A stretch of 64,000 nucleotides of DNA from JAEYXS01 sp943367715 (GTDB lineage: Bacteria; Verrucomicrobiota; Verrucomicrobiia; Limisphaerales; JAEYXS01): contig CALRJY020000010.1 in NCBI GenBank assembly GCA_943367715.1, forward strand, positions 62,001 through 126,000. Direction: 5' to 3'. Within the stretch, counting starts at the first letter, position 1; every line of letters starts with the position of its first letter. Made by a program: the position numbers and the translations under genes. Positions 60,494 to 64,000 of the stretch are shown piece after piece. Under the pieces are notes generated by a model, which did no database searches, was not told the DNA's origin, and saw only the letters and a program-made list of their open reading frames with translations.

Positions 60494-62323
60494 ATGACGC
60501 AATCCGCATTCGCAGCGTGTCGCTTACTTCTCACCAGCTTCCTCTTGCTGGCTCTGACCATCTGCTCCTCGCTCCCCGCCGCCGAAACCAGCCTCACCAA
60601 CGCCATCGCCCAAGCCCGCGCGATCATCCAGAAGGAACTCGCCCCCAAAGTCCCCGGCGTCTCCGTCGCCGTCGCCATCGATGGCAAGGTCGTCTGGTCC
60701 GAAGGCTTCGGTTACATGGACCTCGAAGCCAAGAAACCCGTCACCACAGAAACCAAATTCCGCATCGGCAGCATCTCCAAATCCCTCACCTCCGTCGGCC
60801 TCGCCCTCATGGTCGAGCGCGGCCAGATCGATCTCGATGCCCCCATCCAGAAATACGTCCCCGATTTTCCCGATAAAGGCGCGCCCATCACCACCCGCAT
60901 GCTCGGTGGTCACCTCTCCGGCATCCGCCACTACGCTGGTTTCGAGAACCGCCGTAACCAACCCTACACCAATTCCCACGCCGCGCTCACCATCTTCCAG
61001 AACGATCCCGTCGTCGCCCTCCCCGGCACGAAATACAATTATACCACCTACGGCTGGACCCTCCTCAGCGCCGCCATGGAATCCGCACTGCAGCAGGATT
61101 TCGTCAGCTACATGGATAAAAATGTCCTCCAACCGCTCAATCTCAAACATACCCGCGCCGACCAAAAAGGTATCGTCGATCCCCACTGCACCAAATTCTA
61201 TTCCGACAACCTCCTCGGCAAATTCACCACCGCACCCGAAGTGGACAGCAGTTACAAATGGGCTGGTGGCGGTTACCTCTCCACGTCGGAAGACCTCGTC
61301 CGCCTCGGCTCCGCCCTCCTGCAACCGGGCTTCCTTAAAGCCAGCTCCCTCAAACTCCTCTTCACCCCGCAGAAAACTTCCGATGGCAAACCCACCAACT
61401 ACGGCCTCGGCTGGTCCATCGGCAAAGACGCCGAGGGCCATCGCATTTATTGGCACACCGGCGGCTCCACCGGCGGCAAATCCGTCCTCCTGCTTCATCC
61501 CGAAACCAAAACCGTCTTCGCCCTCGTAAGCAACCACTCCACACCGACCTTGCCGAAGAAAGATTGGGAGACCATCACCGACCTTTTCGCCCCTTTCTAT
61601 ACTGCCGCGAAATCCAGCCACACCAACGCCACCACCAAAGGCCGCCAATTCCTCGTGAACTTGATGGATGAAGAACTCGGCCTCCTCCCCGAATTCCGCA
61701 CCGCCAAAGTCTTCTGGCTCTATCACGACAATTACCTCGCCGCCAAAGTCCTGAACACGTCGCATCCTGCTGTTGCCAAAAGAATCCGCGATTCCATCAC
61801 GCGCGAAGGCTCCACCAAATCCGGCAAGATCGAGATCCTCTTCGGCGAATCCGAACAACCTCTCCCCTTCCGTCAATACCAGCTCACCGACGTCCGCCGC
61901 AGTGGTGAAAAACTCATCCGCACCGAGATCGTCACCCCCACCCTCATGAAAGGTTGGGAGCAATACGCCGACCTCCTCCTCTTCGCCAGCATCGCCGAAA
62001 CCAATCGCGTCACGGCCCGAGAACATTACGATGCCGCCCTCCGCCTCTGGGATGGCCAAGGCTTCCTCGATCCCGCATCGAAGAGTTCCCATCGCTATGC
62101 CACCTACAAACTCGCCCTCGCCCTCATCGCCCACAGCCGCCTCTCCTCCGCACCTGAACTCCCCACCGGCTTGATGGATCGCCTCCTCTCCCTGCAAGCC
62201 GACACCGGCGGCTGGATCACCGACTACGACGCCACCGGCAAACCCGTCGGCTTCGCCAACGTCGAGACCACTAGCCTCGCCATCTTGGGATTGGAAGCCC
62301 GCCCAACACCGGCCAAGCCGTGA
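60494..62323 (+). CDS. Secreted beta-lactamase-fold serine hydrolase with long C-terminal extension
   Basis: This 609-residue protein has a signal peptide (about 1-30) and a class C beta-lactamase/DD-peptidase fold. Ser93-x-x-Lys96 (SISK) is the catalytic pair, the Tyr motif is in KYNYTTYGWTLL, and HTGGSTGG near residue 320 replaces the KTG box. Such enzymes hydrolyse peptides, esters or lactams. After about residue 375 a second, helical part of some 230 residues runs to the end (AETNRVTAREHYDAALRLW), without a family I know. Its ATG directly follows a 42-base spacer. Confidence 0.85.
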   Translation: MTQSAFAACRLLLTSFLLLALTICSSLPAAETSLTNAIAQARAIIQKELAPKVPGVSVAVAIDGKVVWSEGFGYMDLEAKKPVTTETKFRIGSISKSLTSVGLALMVERGQIDLDAPIQKYVPDFPDKGAPITTRMLGGHLSGIRHYAGFENRRNQPYTNSHAALTIFQNDPVVALPGTKYNYTTYGWTLLSAAMESALQQDFVSYMDKNVLQPLNLKHTRADQKGIVDPHCTKFYSDNLLGKFTTAPEVDSSYKWAGGGYLSTSEDLVRLGSALLQPGFLKASSLKLLFTPQKTSDGKPTNYGLGWSIGKDAEGHRIYWHTGGSTGGKSVLLLHPETKTVFALVSNHSTPTLPKKDWETITDLFAPFYTAAKSSHTNATTKGRQFLVNLMDEELGLLPEFRTAKVFWLYHDNYLAAKVLNTSHPAVAKRIRDSITREGSTKSGKIEILFGESEQPLPFRQYQLTDVRRSGEKLIRTEIVTPTLMKGWEQYADLLLFASIAETNRVTAREHYDAALRLWDGQGFLDPASKSSHRYATYKLALALIAHSRLSSAPELPTGLMDRLLSLQADTGGWITDYDATGKPVGFANVETTSLAILGLEARPTPAKP

Positions 62324-62347
62324 TCACTTTTACAGGCAGAAAAAGTC

Positions 62348-62773
62348 ATGAGCACCATCCCGCCAGACATCTACGAGCATGTCTCCCAACTGGCCTTCGA
62401 CATCACCAACGCCACCTTGGCTGACGATCACGCTCTGGCCGAATCGATATACCAACATCTGCACCTCTATCACGAGGAGCAGCTCGCCAACGGCCGCAGC
62501 CACCCCTTCATCCTCGAAACCCTCGCTGACTACACTGACGATCCTGCGCAAGCCATCAGCCACTACGAGGAAGCCCTGGCGATGTCACGCCGCATGACCA
62601 GCGATGAACCGACGCATACGATTCTCATCGGCATCGGCGAACGCCTGATCGAACTGAAACGCGCCGAGCAAGCAGAAGCGTTTATCCATGACGGCCGCAC
62701 CGAAGCCCAGCGTCGTGGCGAGATTGATTGGGTCAAAGAAGCAGACGAACTATTAAGTACATTGTCCATCTGA
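62348..62773 (+). CDS. Small TPR-like orphan protein
   Basis: This 141-residue helical protein starts MSTIPPDIYEHVSQLAFDI. The middle resembles tetratricopeptide repeats: DDPAQAISHYEEALAMSRRM, then AQAEAFIHDGRTEAQRRG. The start lies 24 bases after the hydrolase stop, so the two may share a transcript. The pattern also resembles small immunity-type proteins of polymorphic toxin loci. The function is unknown. Confidence 0.62.
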   Translation: MSTIPPDIYEHVSQLAFDITNATLADDHALAESIYQHLHLYHEEQLANGRSHPFILETLADYTDDPAQAISHYEEALAMSRRMTSDEPTHTILIGIGERLIELKRAEQAEAFIHDGRTEAQRRGEIDWVKEADELLSTLSI

Positions 62774-62854
62774 CGGCATCTATCATCAGTTCATCTTCTA
62801 ATTCCATTGACGCCCCATCCGCCCCATAGCTAGCGTCTCGCGAAATTAACCAGC

Positions 62855-64000
62855 ATGTTCGCCTACGCTTTCACGATCTTTACGGGCGCCTTTCTGCTCT
62901 TTCAGGTCCAGCCCTTGATCGGCAAGTACATCCTCCCCTGGTTCGGCGGTGGTCCCGGCGTCTGGAGTGCGTGCATGCTTTTCTTCCAGCTCTTGTTGCT
63001 GGGCGGCTATGCCTACGCCCATTTCATCGGCAAGCTGCCCAGCCGCAAACAGGTCACCATCCATCTCAGCCTGCTCGTCGCTTCACTCGTCCTGCTGCCC
63101 ATCATCCCCTCGGACCGCTGGCGGCCGGAAGGTGGCGCTGATCCCACGCTCGGCATCATCCTGTTGCTGGGCGCCACCGTCGGCCTGCCCTACTTCGTGC
63201 TCTCCACCACTGGACCGCTGATGCAACGCTGGTTCAGCCTCACGCATCCCGGCACCTCGCCCTACCGCCTTTACGCTCTCTCGAATGCCGGTTCGCTGCT
63301 CGCCTTGGTCTCCTATCCTTTCATTTTTGAGCCCGCCATCAGCCGTGTGCAACAAGCACACCTCTGGTCAGTTGGCCTCGTCATCTTTGCTCTCAGTGCC
63401 GCATGGTGCGCCTGGCGCTTGCGTAAACTTTCCGAAGCTGGCGTCGTTGCCGAGGAACGCAAACTGGAGGCCGAAACGCCGGAAGTCATCACCCCCTATC
63501 GCCGCTTCCTCTGGCTCGTCTTGCCCGCCTGCGCCTCGGCCAGTCTGCTGGCCACCACCAACAAATTGTGCCAGGACGTCGCCGTCATTCCGTTCCTGTG
63601 GATCTTGCCGCTCTGCCTTTATCTGCTCACGTTCATCATCGCTTTCGATAATCCCCGCTGGTACCTGCGTCCCCTGTTTGGCGTGATGCTCATTCTGGGC
63701 GGCATGGCGCTCATGCTCGCGTTGTTGGAGCCCTCCCCGGAAAAGCTGCAATCCATCCCCCTCTTCGCCAAATTCTTTGGCCTGTTCAAGGACATCCCCA
63801 TGAAGAAGGAAGCAGCCCTCTTCTGCGGTGCCCTCTTCGTCAGTTGCATGGCCTGTCACGGCGAGCTCTACCGGCTGCGGCCCTCGCCCAAGCACCTCAC
63901 CGCCTTTTTCCTCATGATCTCCGCCGGTGGCGCTCTGGGCGGCATCTTTGTGGCGCTCATCGCCCCGGTCATCTTTGATCATTACTACGAGTTTCATCTC
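62855..64000 (+). CDS. Multi-pass membrane protein, fused MFS/spermidine-synthase type (3' end outside window)
   Basis: 382 codons are seen and the frame runs open to the window edge. The N-terminal membrane domain has about ten helices. FVLSTTGPLMQRWFS and YRLYALSNAGSLLAL are the typical phrases of proteins annotated as fused MFS/spermidine synthase, and CHGELYRLRPSPKHLTAFFL fits the same group. The catalytic spermidine-synthase-like half should follow outside the window. The substrate of the membrane part is not known. The start ATG 62855 follows an 81-base spacer. Confidence 0.8.
   Translation, partial: MFAYAFTIFTGAFLLFQVQPLIGKYILPWFGGGPGVWSACMLFFQLLLLGGYAYAHFIGKLPSRKQVTIHLSLLVASLVLLPIIPSDRWRPEGGADPTLGIILLLGATVGLPYFVLSTTGPLMQRWFSLTHPGTSPYRLYALSNAGSLLALVSYPFIFEPAISRVQQAHLWSVGLVIFALSAAWCAWRLRKLSEAGVVAEERKLEAETPEVITPYRRFLWLVLPACASASLLATTNKLCQDVAVIPFLWILPLCLYLLTFIIAFDNPRWYLRPLFGVMLILGGMALMLALLEPSPEKLQSIPLFAKFFGLFKDIPMKKEAALFCGALFVSCMACHGELYRLRPSPKHLTAFFLMISAGGALGGIFVALIAPVIFDHYYEFHL

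Noticed and set aside
60524..62197. A 557-codon minus-strand frame opposite the serine hydrolase
   Set aside because: The product is Gly/Glu/Ala-rich, typical of antisense of a GC-rich gene; the plus-strand gene has a signal peptide and catalytic motifs.

Overview
The window looks like chromosomal DNA of a Verrucomicrobiota (PVC superphylum) bacterium, probably of the Pedosphaera/Limisphaerales type. The evidence is the gene content: secreted double alpha/beta-hydrolases, a pseudopilin ending in an H-X-DG-type motif, a giant FG-GAP/LamG/autotransporter-repeat surface protein with an RCC1-like partner, and dispersed boilerplate repeats between genes. I assign this from family knowledge; no database was searched. 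No rRNA, tRNA, CRISPR array, phage or intact insertion sequence was seen.

Layout. 1-10.8 kb holds mostly conserved genes: a truncated NtrC-type response regulator, ispF with a coupled small gene, recA with a terminator, an AsmA-like membrane protein, a two-domain esterase, a secreted carboxylesterase, a XerC/D-type recombinase and purC. 10.8-14.1 kb is accessory: an N-formylglutamate-amidohydrolase-like secreted protein, three small membrane-anchored orphans (two of them tandem paralogues), composite intergenic repeats, and a broken fragment of a sugar-nucleotide epimerase. 14.1-26.4 kb is one minus-strand module: an RCC1-repeat protein, a 3594-residue multi-domain surface protein with 14 tandem FG-GAP-like repeats, and a 52-residue twin-arginine-like ORF. 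The intact epimerase stands on the far side of this module, in the same orientation as the broken fragment.

26.7-33.0 kb is a tightly overlapping plus-strand glycan operon: epimerase, M20 peptidase, GT2, MOP flippase, GT4, GT2. It is followed by a pseudopilin and a lipoprotein with a terminator. 34.95-46.68 kb is an eight-gene minus-strand operon and the most intriguing part of the window: ABC-2 permease, multi-pass SPFH protein, HflC-like, HflK-like with a histidine-rich tail, P1B-type metal ATPase with a histidine-rich tail, ABC ATPase, a second ABC-2 permease, and a membrane-anchored protein ending in an FKBP-like domain. The gaps between these genes are 1-29 bases, so they are very likely one transcript and possibly one membrane assembly.

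47.0-52.8 kb carries a SurA-like chaperone, accA, a class I mannose-6-phosphate isomerase, a small membrane protein and a second two-domain esterase. 52.8-53.7 kb is a gene-free stretch rich in hairpin repeats. It leads into 53.7-57.7 kb, a run of nine small plus-strand genes, almost all orphans. One resembles Imm32-type immunity proteins, which hints at an immunity-gene or orphan island. 57.7-64 kb holds a secreted HSL-like esterase, a YceI protein with a terminator, small orphans, a beta-lactamase-fold hydrolase and the start of a membrane protein of the fused MFS/spermidine-synthase type.
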